Positions 7,516 to 15,392 of a stretch of 37,720 nt of DNA are shown here, in pieces (position 1 is the first letter of the stretch; every line of letters begins with the position of its first letter). A program made the position numbers and the translations under genes. Source of the DNA: CBDUSL01 sp965370265 (lineage in GTDB: Bacteria > Patescibacteriota > Patescibacteriia > JAXHNJ01); the NCBI GenBank assembly GCA_965370265.1, contig CBDUSL010000003.1:1-37720 (forward strand). Reading direction: 5' to 3'. The notes beneath the pieces were generated by a model, which was given only the letters and a program-made list of their open reading frames with translations, was not told the DNA's origin and searched no databases.

Positions 7516-8754
7516 TTATTTTTTAATTATTCTTTCTCCGCCGAGATGCGGTATAATGCCAATGCGGGCGAGATATTCTTTTACTATTTTTTCCGCCTTT
7601 CCGGAATTTTGCCAGCTATTAGCGAGATTAATAATATTTTGTAGAATCGTATTTGCTTTTTCTTTTTCCTGGACGGAAATAGATTTTAAAGGGACAAGAA
7701 CACCAAAAAGTTCTTGAGCTTCTCTGATGATTATTAGTTCGTGCCACCAAGGTCTTAGGGAAGCCCACCAAAACTGGTCAGAGGCCAAGGCTTTATCGAG
7801 AAGTTTTTCCGCCTCTGAAATACCTTTGTCTTTTTTTTCTTTAGCTCGGGCGATAAGTTCTAAAATAATTTTAGTTAATTCCCATTGTTTTTGGTGAATC
7901 TCGTTTTTAGGATTTTGCCAAAGGAAATAAGGAATTTTTTCTTCAAAATCTTCTGGTTCAGAAGACCAGCTCGAAGCCAAAGGAGAAATTTCCTCCCATT
8001 TATCATACCTTTCAATAAGTTCTGAAAAATTCACAGTTTCTACTTCAGACCTTTTAATCAGTTTTTCCCAGAAGATATCAATTTTCGGCCGGTGATGGCC
8101 CAAATTCTCTCCGTCCATAGCGGTAATAAGATAAGTGTCACTTCGTCCCTCATTTTTTATTTTTTCAAAAAATTCGTCAGGATTTTCAGGATCAGCTTCA
8201 AAAACAAAGTAATCGCTGATAATACGATTGCGAAATATTATCCGAATATCGGTATTTTTTATTTTATAGCCTTTATTAAAAGTTATTTCGCCAATTTTTT
8301 GGTGATGGGCGATTTCATCAAGAACAACCCATTCCACCTTAAGTTTTTTAAGAAGGGGGGTTAAATTTGTGCCCCAGGCCATTTCCGGCGGGAAAAACCC
8401 TTTCGGTTGATATGATTTACCTAAATACTTTTTATTAACTTTTTCGTTAAGCTTGATTTGCCGCCAGATAATTTCCTTATTATATAGAGGGAGGATAAGG
8501 TGGTATTTAGCCGAGTGAGTAAATTCGATTTGGCCTTTTTCAGCCAGGTATTTGATGTCTTCAATAACATCTTTAAAACTGTGTTCAATAAGTTGTTCGG
8601 TTAAAGAGGCATTAATATTTAGGGTGATTTTAACTTTTGGATTTCTTTTTAAAATATTTAAAAAAGGACGATAGCTTTCTTTAACGACTTTCCGGATTAT
8701 TTTTTTATCCCAATTTGGGGGCTGGTAAATGTGAAAAAAATTGGCCCAGATCAT
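7516..8754 (-). CDS. GH57 alpha-glucan hydrolase/transferase (second copy)
   Basis: A 412-residue paralogue of the GH57 protein encoded at 6154-7512, alike from the first residues (MIWANF-HIYQPP) to the WWASLRPWW block near 340. Its GFFPPEMAWG and TAMDGENLGHHRP segments keep the expected catalytic Glu and Asp. It lacks the C-terminal UVR motif and ends about 40 residues earlier. No signal peptide is seen. The start ATG overlaps the stop of the upstream glgA by 4 nt (ATGA), so translation is probably coupled. The pair arose by tandem duplication and has diverged considerably, which argues for different roles, for example one amylase-like and one glucanotransferase or branching-like. That is an inference. 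Confidence 0.88.
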   Translation of the reverse strand: MIWANFFHIYQPPNWDKKIIRKVVKESYRPFLNILKRNPKVKITLNINASLTEQLIEHSFKDVIEDIKYLAEKGQIEFTHSAKYHLILPLYNKEIIWRQIKLNEKVNKKYLGKSYQPKGFFPPEMAWGTNLTPLLKKLKVEWVVLDEIAHHQKIGEITFNKGYKIKNTDIRIIFRNRIISDYFVFEADPENPDEFFEKIKNEGRSDTYLITAMDGENLGHHRPKIDIFWEKLIKRSEVETVNFSELIERYDKWEEISPLASSWSSEPEDFEEKIPYFLWQNPKNEIHQKQWELTKIILELIARAKEKKDKGISEAEKLLDKALASDQFWWASLRPWWHELIIIREAQELFGVLVPLKSISVQEKEKANTILQNIINLANSWQNSGKAEKIVKEYLARIGIIPHLGGERIIKK

Positions 8755-10214
8755 TTATTAGTATTTTTATGTTTTTTAATCGCAAGATGGTATAAATCCA
8801 GATACTTTTGAGCGGGCAATTCCCATGAATATGACATACGCATAGTTTGCCAGGTAAGATGTTCCCAGGTTTTGGGGTGGTTATAGTTTTCCAAAGCCCG
8901 GACGATGGCCATTAAAAGGTCTTCTTTGGTATAGGTTGAAAATTTAAAACCATTGCCTTTTTCTGTTTTTGGACTGAAGTTAGTAATAGTATCAGAAAGA
9001 CCCCCTGTTTCGTGGACGATAGGAATGGACCCGTAACGCATGCTAATCATTTGAGAAATGCCACAAGGTTCATAACGGGAAGGCATTAAGAATATATCAG
9101 AGCCGGCGTAAACCCTTGAGGCCATTTTTTCGGTAAAAGGAGAATAAATTGCAATCTTTTTTGGGTTATTTCTCGCTAATTTTTTAAACGATTTTATATA
9201 ACCCTTATCACCTGAGCCGACAACAACGAATTGAAGATTAAGTTTAAGGAGAAAATCCATTAATTGAAGAATCAAGTCAAAGCCTTTTTGTTCGGTTAAT
9301 CGGTGAACCAGGCCGATGATTGGAATATCGGCTTTGACTTCCAGGCCCACTTCTTTCTGGAGAGAGATTTTATTTTTCTTTTTTCGATCCAGTGAATTCC
9401 AGTCATAATTATAATGGATATTTTTATCAAAGGCGGGGTTATAAACCGTGTAATCAATCCCGTTAATGATGCCATAAATGTCTTTTTTTCTTTCGTTTAA
9501 TATTTTATCAAGCCCCTGGGCGAATTTTGGAGTTAATATTTCTAAGGCATATCTTTCGCTAACCGTGTTAATAATACTGGAGTTTATTAGGGCTCTTTTT
9601 GCGAAATTTATATATTTTATTTTTTCTTTAGAGCTGATATTTGGCAAACCAAGACCTCTATCAATATCTTTTTTCTCTACTTTCCACCAATCCTGTTGAA
9701 ATTGAAAAGGCAGATTATGGATAGTGTAAAGGGTGGCTATTTTGCCGTAAAAATCATCAGTTTTCTTCTTGGCAAGATAATTAGAAATGAGACCGGAGGG
9801 CCAGTCATGGCAGTGAATAATATCCGGCTTAAGGTTTATTTTTTCCAGCATTTTAATGACGGCATGATTAAAAACTAAGAAACGGAGATTGTCATCTGGA
9901 TAACCATAGAGTTTGCTCCGTCCGAATAACTGGCGGTTATAAATTAAATAAAGAGGCGTTTCCGGCGAAAAATCAGTTCGGAAAAAAATAACCGGATAAT
10001 CTTTTTCATTGATGGTAATATTGTCTTTAGCAATTTCTTTTAATTTAAGTCTCTGATTTTTTATAAATTCATAAAAAGGCATTACCAAACTAACATCTTG
10101 CTCCATGTTGATGAGGGCTTTTGGCAAAGCATTAGAAACATCACCCAGACCGCCTGTCTTGGCGTAGGGGGATATCTCCGGTGAAACTATTAAAATTTTT
10201 ATTTTTTTATTCAT
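8751..10214 (-). CDS. glgA: Glycogen/starch synthase (second copy)
   Basis: A 487-residue GT5 enzyme with KTGGLGDV near residues 19-26 (donor phosphate binding), a DIIHCHDWPSG motif typical of GlgA, RYEPCGISQMISMRYG and TGGLSDT. It elongates alpha-1,4-glucan from an NDP-glucose donor. It overlaps the GH15 gene by 4 nt upstream and the GH57 gene by 4 nt downstream (both ATGA), so it is embedded in the operon. It is the paralogue of the GlgA at 2664-4142: motifs are shared but much of the rest differs. Both copies keep the lysine of the KxGGLGDV loop and the Glu of the EPCG motif, so neither looks dead. Confidence 0.92.
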   Translation of the reverse strand: MNKKIKILIVSPEISPYAKTGGLGDVSNALPKALINMEQDVSLVMPFYEFIKNQRLKLKEIAKDNITINEKDYPVIFFRTDFSPETPLYLIYNRQLFGRSKLYGYPDDNLRFLVFNHAVIKMLEKINLKPDIIHCHDWPSGLISNYLAKKKTDDFYGKIATLYTIHNLPFQFQQDWWKVEKKDIDRGLGLPNISSKEKIKYINFAKRALINSSIINTVSERYALEILTPKFAQGLDKILNERKKDIYGIINGIDYTVYNPAFDKNIHYNYDWNSLDRKKKNKISLQKEVGLEVKADIPIIGLVHRLTEQKGFDLILQLMDFLLKLNLQFVVVGSGDKGYIKSFKKLARNNPKKIAIYSPFTEKMASRVYAGSDIFLMPSRYEPCGISQMISMRYGSIPIVHETGGLSDTITNFSPKTEKGNGFKFSTYTKEDLLMAIVRALENYNHPKTWEHLTWQTMRMSYSWELPAQKYLDLYHLAIKKHKNTNK

Positions 10215-11287
10215 TTTAAATATCCAAGATGATGACTGGCGATGATGAACATAGCGTGGCTCCAGGCCAGGGGTGAAATACTCTGGCGGAAATCTTTAAA
10301 AACTTGCTCCGGAATATATTTATCCGTTCTTTCTAAAACCCAATTATAATAGGCTTCAGCTTTGCGCTTATTGCCGGCTAGATGCCAGTAGATAGCCAGC
10401 CAAAAATTAAGAATCGGCCAGGCCCCCCCTCCTTCCCAGGCTGTACCCTCGGAATCAAAGTAATCAAACTGGAAACGATGAACGCCGCCGCCAGTCACTA
10501 TATTCTCCTCAATTTTCTGAACGGTTTTTTTTATTCTTTCGTCTTCGGCATCCACTATTTCGAAAGGCCAAACCAAGCCAAGCAGGGAAGCGTCAATGTT
10601 TTTATCGCAAATTTTTCCACAGTTGCGCAAAAAATGGCCGTCTTTTTTACTGTAAGCTTCATCTATTTCGGAAAGCATCTCCATGGCTACTTTTTTCCAA
10701 AGTTTGTTCTGAATAATCTCGTTAGCGAGAAGAAGCCCTTGGGCGCAAGCGGCCAGAGAATAAGTAAAATTATTTTCCATAATGGAAGAGGTTTTGCGAA
10801 ATCCATCTTCCCAAAGATCAAGAGTATTGGGCAAGAAATAGGTTTTATTCCAGGCGGCACAAAGGCCATCAGCCAGCCGGATAATCAATTCTTTGTGTTT
10901 TAGGGCACTGGTTAGATCGTCTTTATAAATAAAATGAATCATCCAAAGAACGGTTCCCATTTGATCGGGTTCAAATTGGGCGCCCATAGAGGCAATGCGG
11001 CCGTTAGTTGAATAATTAGCGTAAAGAAGTTTGTCTTTTTTAAAATCTTCAGGTTTGGTTCTGAGCCACTCTAAAAATTTTTCTTGAATGGGTAGATCAA
11101 GGTATTTAGCGGCGATACAAACAAAAGAAGCGTCTCTCGGCCAGACAAACCGGTAATTTGAGGCTTCACGAGGATAATAAAGCTTATCACTGTTGGCGGC
11201 GACAATCGCCCCGTTTTCTAAAACGACATCGGCAAGAACTTCTCTTGATGTTTTTATTAATTCTTTAATTTTTTTATTCAAAGCCAT
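10211..11287 (-). CDS. GH15 glucoamylase-like glycosidase, catalytic domain only
   Basis: A 358-residue GH15 (alpha/alpha)6-barrel protein. Diagnostic segments are FVWPRDAS (47-54), LDLWEDGF with the expected general acid Glu160, WEGGGAWPILNFW, and IPEQV near 325-329 whose Glu327 fits the catalytic base. GH15 enzymes release beta-glucose from the non-reducing ends of alpha-glucans. Most prokaryotic members are over 600 residues because of an N-terminal beta-sandwich domain; here that domain is missing and the chain starts just before the barrel. No signal peptide is seen, so it probably acts on an internal glucan. It sits 2 nt after ruvC and overlaps glgA by 4 nt. Freed glucose could be taken up by a glucokinase such as the ROK protein at the left edge. 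Confidence 0.85.
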   Translation of the reverse strand: MALNKKIKELIKTSREVLADVVLENGAIVAANSDKLYYPREASNYRFVWPRDASFVCIAAKYLDLPIQEKFLEWLRTKPEDFKKDKLLYANYSTNGRIASMGAQFEPDQMGTVLWMIHFIYKDDLTSALKHKELIIRLADGLCAAWNKTYFLPNTLDLWEDGFRKTSSIMENNFTYSLAACAQGLLLANEIIQNKLWKKVAMEMLSEIDEAYSKKDGHFLRNCGKICDKNIDASLLGLVWPFEIVDAEDERIKKTVQKIEENIVTGGGVHRFQFDYFDSEGTAWEGGGAWPILNFWLAIYWHLAGNKRKAEAYYNWVLERTDKYIPEQVFKDFRQSISPLAWSHAMFIIASHHLGYLK

Positions 11288-11289
11288 AA

Positions 11290-11766
11290 TTATTTAAATT
11301 CTTTTGTCCCAAAACAGCAAAAAGCGACCGCCAAAGCATCAGCCGCGTGGTCCGGCTTGGGAATTTTTTTTAGTTTTAAAATACATTTTAGCATTTTTTG
11401 AACCTGTTCTTTATCTGCTTTGCCATATCCGGTGATTGCTTGTTTAATTTGAAGAGGAGTGTATTCGTAAAGAGGGATATTTTTTTCTGCGGCACAAAGG
11501 CAGGTAATACCCAGGGCCTGGCCGACGATTAGAGCCGAACTGACATTCTTGGCGAAAAAAAGCTGCTCCACCGCAATTTTGTCCGGATTATACTTCTTAA
11601 TAATTTTAGAGAGCGCTTGATGAATTTTTAAAATTCTTTTTTCTTTTTTTTCTTCTGAAGAAGTTTCAATACAGCCGTAGGCAATTGATTCTATTTCTTT
11701 TTTTTCGAATTCAATAATGGCGTAACCGGTATTAGCAAGCCCAGGATCAATGCCAAGAATAATCAT
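11290..11766 (-). CDS. ruvC: Holliday junction resolvase RuvC
   Basis: A 158-residue RNase H-fold endonuclease that cuts Holliday junctions during recombination. The four acidic positions are present: Asp7 (LGIDPG), Glu67 (VEQLFF), Asp139 and Asp143 (PDHAADALA). Length is typical. It starts 1 nt after the stop of yebC, the usual bacterial partner. The usual next genes ruvA and ruvB are absent; a GH15 gene follows 2 nt downstream, so a DNA-repair gene is transcribed at the head of a glucan operon. Confidence 0.95.
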   Translation of the reverse strand: MIILGIDPGLANTGYAIIEFEKKEIESIAYGCIETSSEEKKEKRILKIHQALSKIIKKYNPDKIAVEQLFFAKNVSSALIVGQALGITCLCAAEKNIPLYEYTPLQIKQAITGYGKADKEQVQKMLKCILKLKKIPKPDHAADALAVAFCCFGTKEFK

Positions 11767-11767
11767 T

Positions 11768-12487
11768 TTATTCCTTTAAATTACTAAAAATATCAGTTGT
11801 ATCTTCATAGTCTTCGAGTTTTTCCAAAAGGTTTTCAATCCGTTTTATTTTTTTAGGATCATTTACTTCAAGGGGATTTTTAGGCAGTGTTTCTATCTCG
11901 GCGCAGTCAATCGGATATTTTTTTTCCAAACCCTCTTTTATTTTTTGAAGATTTTCTTTTTCGGTGATGATACTAACGCCCTCATCGTCTTCCGCAACAT
12001 CTTCTGCTCCAATTTCAATCGCATTTAATATTAATTCTTCCCGTTTTTCTTTTTCCGCTGTGATTCTTATTGTTCCCTTTTCTTCAAAAAGCCAGCGCAC
12101 AGAATTAGTTTCCCCCAACCTCCCCCCGGATTTCGAAAGAATATTTTTTATATCCGAGACAGTCCGGTTTTTATTATCGGTGATAGCCTTAACAATAATG
12201 GCCACTCCGCCAGGGCCGTAAATTTCGTAAAAGACCTCTTCCATTTTCTTTCCTTCAATTTCTCCTGTCCCTTTATTTATGGCTCTTTCAACATTAATCA
12301 AAGGCATGTTAGCTATTTTTGCCCTCTCCATAGCCAGGCGGAGGGTGAAGTTAGTATCAGGATCACTTCCTTTTTCTCTGGCGGCAAGAGTGATAGTTTT
12401 TGAGAGCTTAGAAAAAACCCGGCCCCTTTTCTGATCAGTGGCCCCCTTTTGTCTTTTAATTCGAGACCACTTTGAATGGCCGGACAT
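11768..12487 (-). CDS. yebC: YebC/TACO1-family regulatory protein
   Basis: A 239-residue YebC family protein. It begins with the hallmark MSGHSKWSRIKRQKG and continues with the conserved RGRVFSKLSKTITLAAR and NMPLINVERAINKGTGE. The family has been described as transcriptional regulators and, in its YebC2/TACO1 branch, as factors that relieve ribosome stalling at proline-rich stretches. I cannot assign the branch by eye. It is the first gene of the long minus operon, divergent from the sugar isomerase gene at 12625, with 137 bp between them. There is no Shine-Dalgarno before the ATG; the leader is very A/T-rich. Confidence 0.95.
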   Translation of the reverse strand: MSGHSKWSRIKRQKGATDQKRGRVFSKLSKTITLAAREKGSDPDTNFTLRLAMERAKIANMPLINVERAINKGTGEIEGKKMEEVFYEIYGPGGVAIIVKAITDNKNRTVSDIKNILSKSGGRLGETNSVRWLFEEKGTIRITAEKEKREELILNAIEIGAEDVAEDDEGVSIITEKENLQKIKEGLEKKYPIDCAEIETLPKNPLEVNDPKKIKRIENLLEKLEDYEDTTDIFSNLKE

Positions 12488-12611
12488 AACAAAAAAATAA
12501 ATAAAAAATAATGAGATTATTATCCCAACTATAACATTTTTAAGCCTTTTCGTAAAGATAAGAACGGCTCTAATTTGCTAAATTTATATTATTTTGATAA
12601 AGTGAAAGCAC

Positions 12612-12624
12612 TAAAATAAAAACG
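12612..12624 (+). promoter_or_regulatory. -10 box placed for leaderless transcription of the isomerase gene
   Basis: TAAAAT at 12612-12617 lies 7 nt before the ATG at 12625. No Shine-Dalgarno and no good -35 are present. The arrangement matches those of tyrS, the gene at 13767 and the DUF3795 gene. Confidence 0.4.
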
Positions 12625-13695
12625 ATGAAAAGAAGTTTAGAAAATTTACAAAAAATAAAAAGTTATAATACCGGAAAGATTATTGAATCAATAAAATCCC
12701 TGTCTGAGCAGGGTTTTCAATCGTTAACTGAAGTTTCTAAAATAAAATTTCCTAAAAACTATTATCAAGTTGATAAGGTTGTTGTGGCGGGGATGGGGGG
12801 TTCAAGTATTGGTACCGACCTTATCCGAAAAACCCTTGCAGATAAAATAAGGGTTTTTATTGAAATAAATAATAATTATAATTTACCTAATTTTGCCGAT
12901 AAAAAAACACTGATAATTTCTTCTTCCTACTCTGGTAATACTGAAGAGGTTATTTCTGCAACTAAAGAAGCATTAAAGAAAAAACTTCCTCTCATTATAA
13001 TTACTACCGGCGGAAAACTTGCCCGGCTAGCGAAAAATAAAAAAATTCCGGCTTATATTTTTGAGCCATTTTATAATCCCTCAAATCAGCCAAGAATGGG
13101 ATTAGGTTATTCCATTGCCGGACAAATAGAAATTTTAAGGAAATTAAAATTAATTGATATTTCCAAGAAGGAAATAGTAGCCGCTCTTACTTTTCTAAAT
13201 AAATCGGTGAAAGAATTCTCCAAAGAAAGACCTTTAGCAAAAAACCGGGCCAAAAAAACGGCCCAAAATATTTTTGGGAAAACCCCCGTTTTTTTTACCA
13301 GTAATTATTTTTCCGGCAATGCCCATATTCTCTCAAACCAAATAAATGAAAATTCAAAAAATTTCTCTTCGTACTACTCTTTTCCTGAATTAAATCACCA
13401 TCTTCTTGAAGGCTTGACTCATCCTGAAAAAATGAAAAATTTTATTTTTATTTCTTTAGAATCCGAATTAGATAAACCGTCTATAAAAAAACGCCAGAAA
13501 GTTACCAAAAAAATACTACAAAAGAAAAAACTAAAATATCTTACCCTCAAACTTTCCGGTTCTGATATTTTAAGCCAATCATTTTGGCTTCTCGGATTTG
13601 GCAGTTATTTAAGTTTTTACTTGGCAGTTTTAAATAATGAAAAACCGCACTTAATACCCTGGGTTGATTTATTAAAAAAAGAACTGGCAAAATAA
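12625..13695 (+). CDS. Bifunctional phosphoglucose/phosphomannose isomerase-type protein
   Basis: A 356-residue protein with a double SIS fold. It has GMGGSSIG (56-63), SSYSGNTEE (100-108) and the C-terminal PELNHH block (about 254-259, with the Glu and His used in isomerisation), the pattern of the bifunctional Pgi/Pmi family (bact-PGI_C), not of classical Pgi. It interconverts glucose-6-P, fructose-6-P and mannose-6-P in the cytoplasm. In this locus it would link the glucan operon to the PPi-type phosphofructokinase and to mannose-based nucleotide sugars. It is divergent from yebC and followed by a strong terminator. The start has a -10 box 7 nt upstream, so a leaderless mRNA is likely. Confidence 0.88.
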   Translation: MKRSLENLQKIKSYNTGKIIESIKSLSEQGFQSLTEVSKIKFPKNYYQVDKVVVAGMGGSSIGTDLIRKTLADKIRVFIEINNNYNLPNFADKKTLIISSSYSGNTEEVISATKEALKKKLPLIIITTGGKLARLAKNKKIPAYIFEPFYNPSNQPRMGLGYSIAGQIEILRKLKLIDISKKEIVAALTFLNKSVKEFSKERPLAKNRAKKTAQNIFGKTPVFFTSNYFSGNAHILSNQINENSKNFSSYYSFPELNHHLLEGLTHPEKMKNFIFISLESELDKPSIKKRQKVTKKILQKKKLKYLTLKLSGSDILSQSFWLLGFGSYLSFYLAVLNNEKPHLIPWVDLLKKELAK

Positions 13696-13701
13696 TATAA
13701 G

Positions 13702-13736
13702 ACTCCTGTTTGCCATGCTTGAACAGGAGTTTTTTA
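13702..13736 (+). terminator. Intrinsic terminator after the isomerase gene
   Basis: ACTCCTGTT (13702-13710) pairs perfectly with AACAGGAGT (13722-13730) and is followed by a T-run. It lies 6 nt after the stop codon. Confidence 0.8.
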
Positions 13737-13754
13737 TTATAGAAAATATAATGT

Positions 13755-13766
13755 TATAATAAGGTT
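13755..13766 (+). promoter_or_regulatory. Extended -10 box placed for leaderless transcription
   Basis: TGTTATAAT (13752-13760) is an extended -10 element whose TATAAT ends 6 nt before the ATG at 13767. There is no Shine-Dalgarno and no good -35. It lies directly after the isomerase terminator and would drive the membrane-protein operon. Confidence 0.55.
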
Positions 13767-15392
13767 ATGAAAAAAGGTTTTAGAAGATTGGAGATTTGGT
13801 ACAAAGAAAACTGGTCTTGGTTCTCTTTTCTCGTCCTTTTTTTAATTGCTTTTACTATTTTTGCTTATTTACAATATAGCTCGTCTTTTGCTGATCCCGA
13901 CTCTTTCTATCACGCTAAAATGTCGTTATTTATCCGTGATAGAGGGGTAATAGAAGATTTTCCGTGGCTTCAATATACCGTTATAAGTGAAAATTTTACC
14001 AATCAACACTTTTTATATCATGTTTTTTTGATTCCTTTTGTTACTTTTTTTAATCCCTTAATTGGCATCAAATTAGCGACAATTTTCCTGGGTACTTTTT
14101 TGACTCTACTTTTTTATTGGATTTTAAAACATTTTAGGATAAGGTGGGCTTTTATTTACGCTCTTCTTCTTTTGACAATTAATCCTTTTGTTTTCCGGAT
14201 TAGCCTGGCTAAAGCTCCCAGTGTTTCTCTGGTTTTTCTTTTGCTAGGTATCTATTTTATTTTTAATCATAAAATAAAATCACTTTTTTTCCTTTCTTTT
14301 ATTTATGTCTGGTTCTATGGCGGTTTCGTTTTGATTCTGATTACGACAATAATTTTCCTTTTTGTGAACTATATTTACCACCATTTTTTAAAAAGGCCGT
14401 CCAGACATCATTTGTTGGAAAAAATGTATTCCTTAATTGGCCGCCACCGGAGATTTTTGGAAAGGAAAAAGTTATATTTAAAAATATTTTTGGCCAGCAC
14501 TTTGGGTGTTATTTTGGGCCTTATTATAAACCCATACTTTCCCCAAAATTTTAATTTTTATTATCATCAACTGATAAAAATAGGCATAATTAATTATTCA
14601 AAGGTTATCGGAGTGGGTGGTGAATGGTATCATTATGGCTTTTTGGATTTGATTTCCAACACAATCGCTCTTTCTATAGTGCTGGTGATAGCCTTGGTTT
14701 TATTTATTATTTTCTTTAAAAAACAATCTAAACTTTCTTTAACCAGTTTTTTAATTTTTATTCTTTTCTTTATTTTTACTTTAAAGTCAAGAAGGTATGT
14801 TGAATATTATGTTCCCTTTGGTTTGTTTTTTGGGGCGGTGGCAATTAACGATTCTTTACGGGGAATTAATTTAAAAAAATACTTTTTGGATTTTAAAAAA
14901 ATCTACTTTAAAAAAATGGCTCCAAAAATAATAATTACTTTGGTGGTTGTGTATATAATAGTTATTTTTCCAACCGTGGTAATACGTGATTTCCGGACCG
15001 CGAAAAATGATCTATCTTCTGGGATTGCTTTTGATAAGTTTTATTATGTTTCAAAATGGTTGGAAAATAATTCAGAAGAAGGCTCCATTGTTATTCATAG
15101 TGACTGGGATGATTTTCCCACTCTGTTTTATCATAATGACCATAATTATTATATTGTTGGGCTGGATCCTACTTTTATGTATGAATATGATGAAGATTTA
15201 TATTGGAAATGGGTAAACTTAACCACCGGAAAGACAGTAGAAAATCTTTATTTCGTGGTAAAAAATGAATTTAAGGCCTCTTATATTCTGATAGAAAGAG
15301 ACCATACCGGTATGTATAATAATGTTTCAAGAACGGATGGCTTTTCCTTGATTTACGAAGATGAGCAGGTCTATCTTTATTTTGTTAATTAA
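13767..15392 (+). CDS. GT-C-fold membrane glycosyltransferase-like protein (STT3-like)
   Basis: A 541-residue integral membrane protein with about ten or more hydrophobic segments between residues 18 and 410 and a soluble C-terminal part (about 415-541). After the first membrane helix comes FADPDSFYHA (41-50), an acidic D-P-D motif in the first external loop like that of STT3/PglB oligosaccharyltransferases and other GT-C enzymes. The C-terminal part has SDWDDFPTLFYH, placed where STT3 has its WWD motif, but the match is weak. GT-C enzymes use lipid-linked sugars on the outer membrane face. It heads a plus-strand run of membrane proteins, and its stop overlaps the next start as TAATG. It could also be a non-STT3 GT-C of unknown substrate. 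Confidence 0.6.
   Translation: MKKGFRRLEIWYKENWSWFSFLVLFLIAFTIFAYLQYSSSFADPDSFYHAKMSLFIRDRGVIEDFPWLQYTVISENFTNQHFLYHVFLIPFVTFFNPLIGIKLATIFLGTFLTLLFYWILKHFRIRWAFIYALLLLTINPFVFRISLAKAPSVSLVFLLLGIYFIFNHKIKSLFFLSFIYVWFYGGFVLILITTIIFLFVNYIYHHFLKRPSRHHLLEKMYSLIGRHRRFLERKKLYLKIFLASTLGVILGLIINPYFPQNFNFYYHQLIKIGIINYSKVIGVGGEWYHYGFLDLISNTIALSIVLVIALVLFIIFFKKQSKLSLTSFLIFILFFIFTLKSRRYVEYYVPFGLFFGAVAINDSLRGINLKKYFLDFKKIYFKKMAPKIIITLVVVYIIVIFPTVVIRDFRTAKNDLSSGIAFDKFYYVSKWLENNSEEGSIVIHSDWDDFPTLFYHNDHNYYIVGLDPTFMYEYDEDLYWKWVNLTTGKTVENLYFVVKNEFKASYILIERDHTGMYNNVSRTDGFSLIYEDEQVYLYFVN

Noticed and set aside
10382..10903. 173-codon plus-strand open frame
   Set aside because: It is fully antisense to the GH15 gene, whose motifs are clear; no Shine-Dalgarno or family features.
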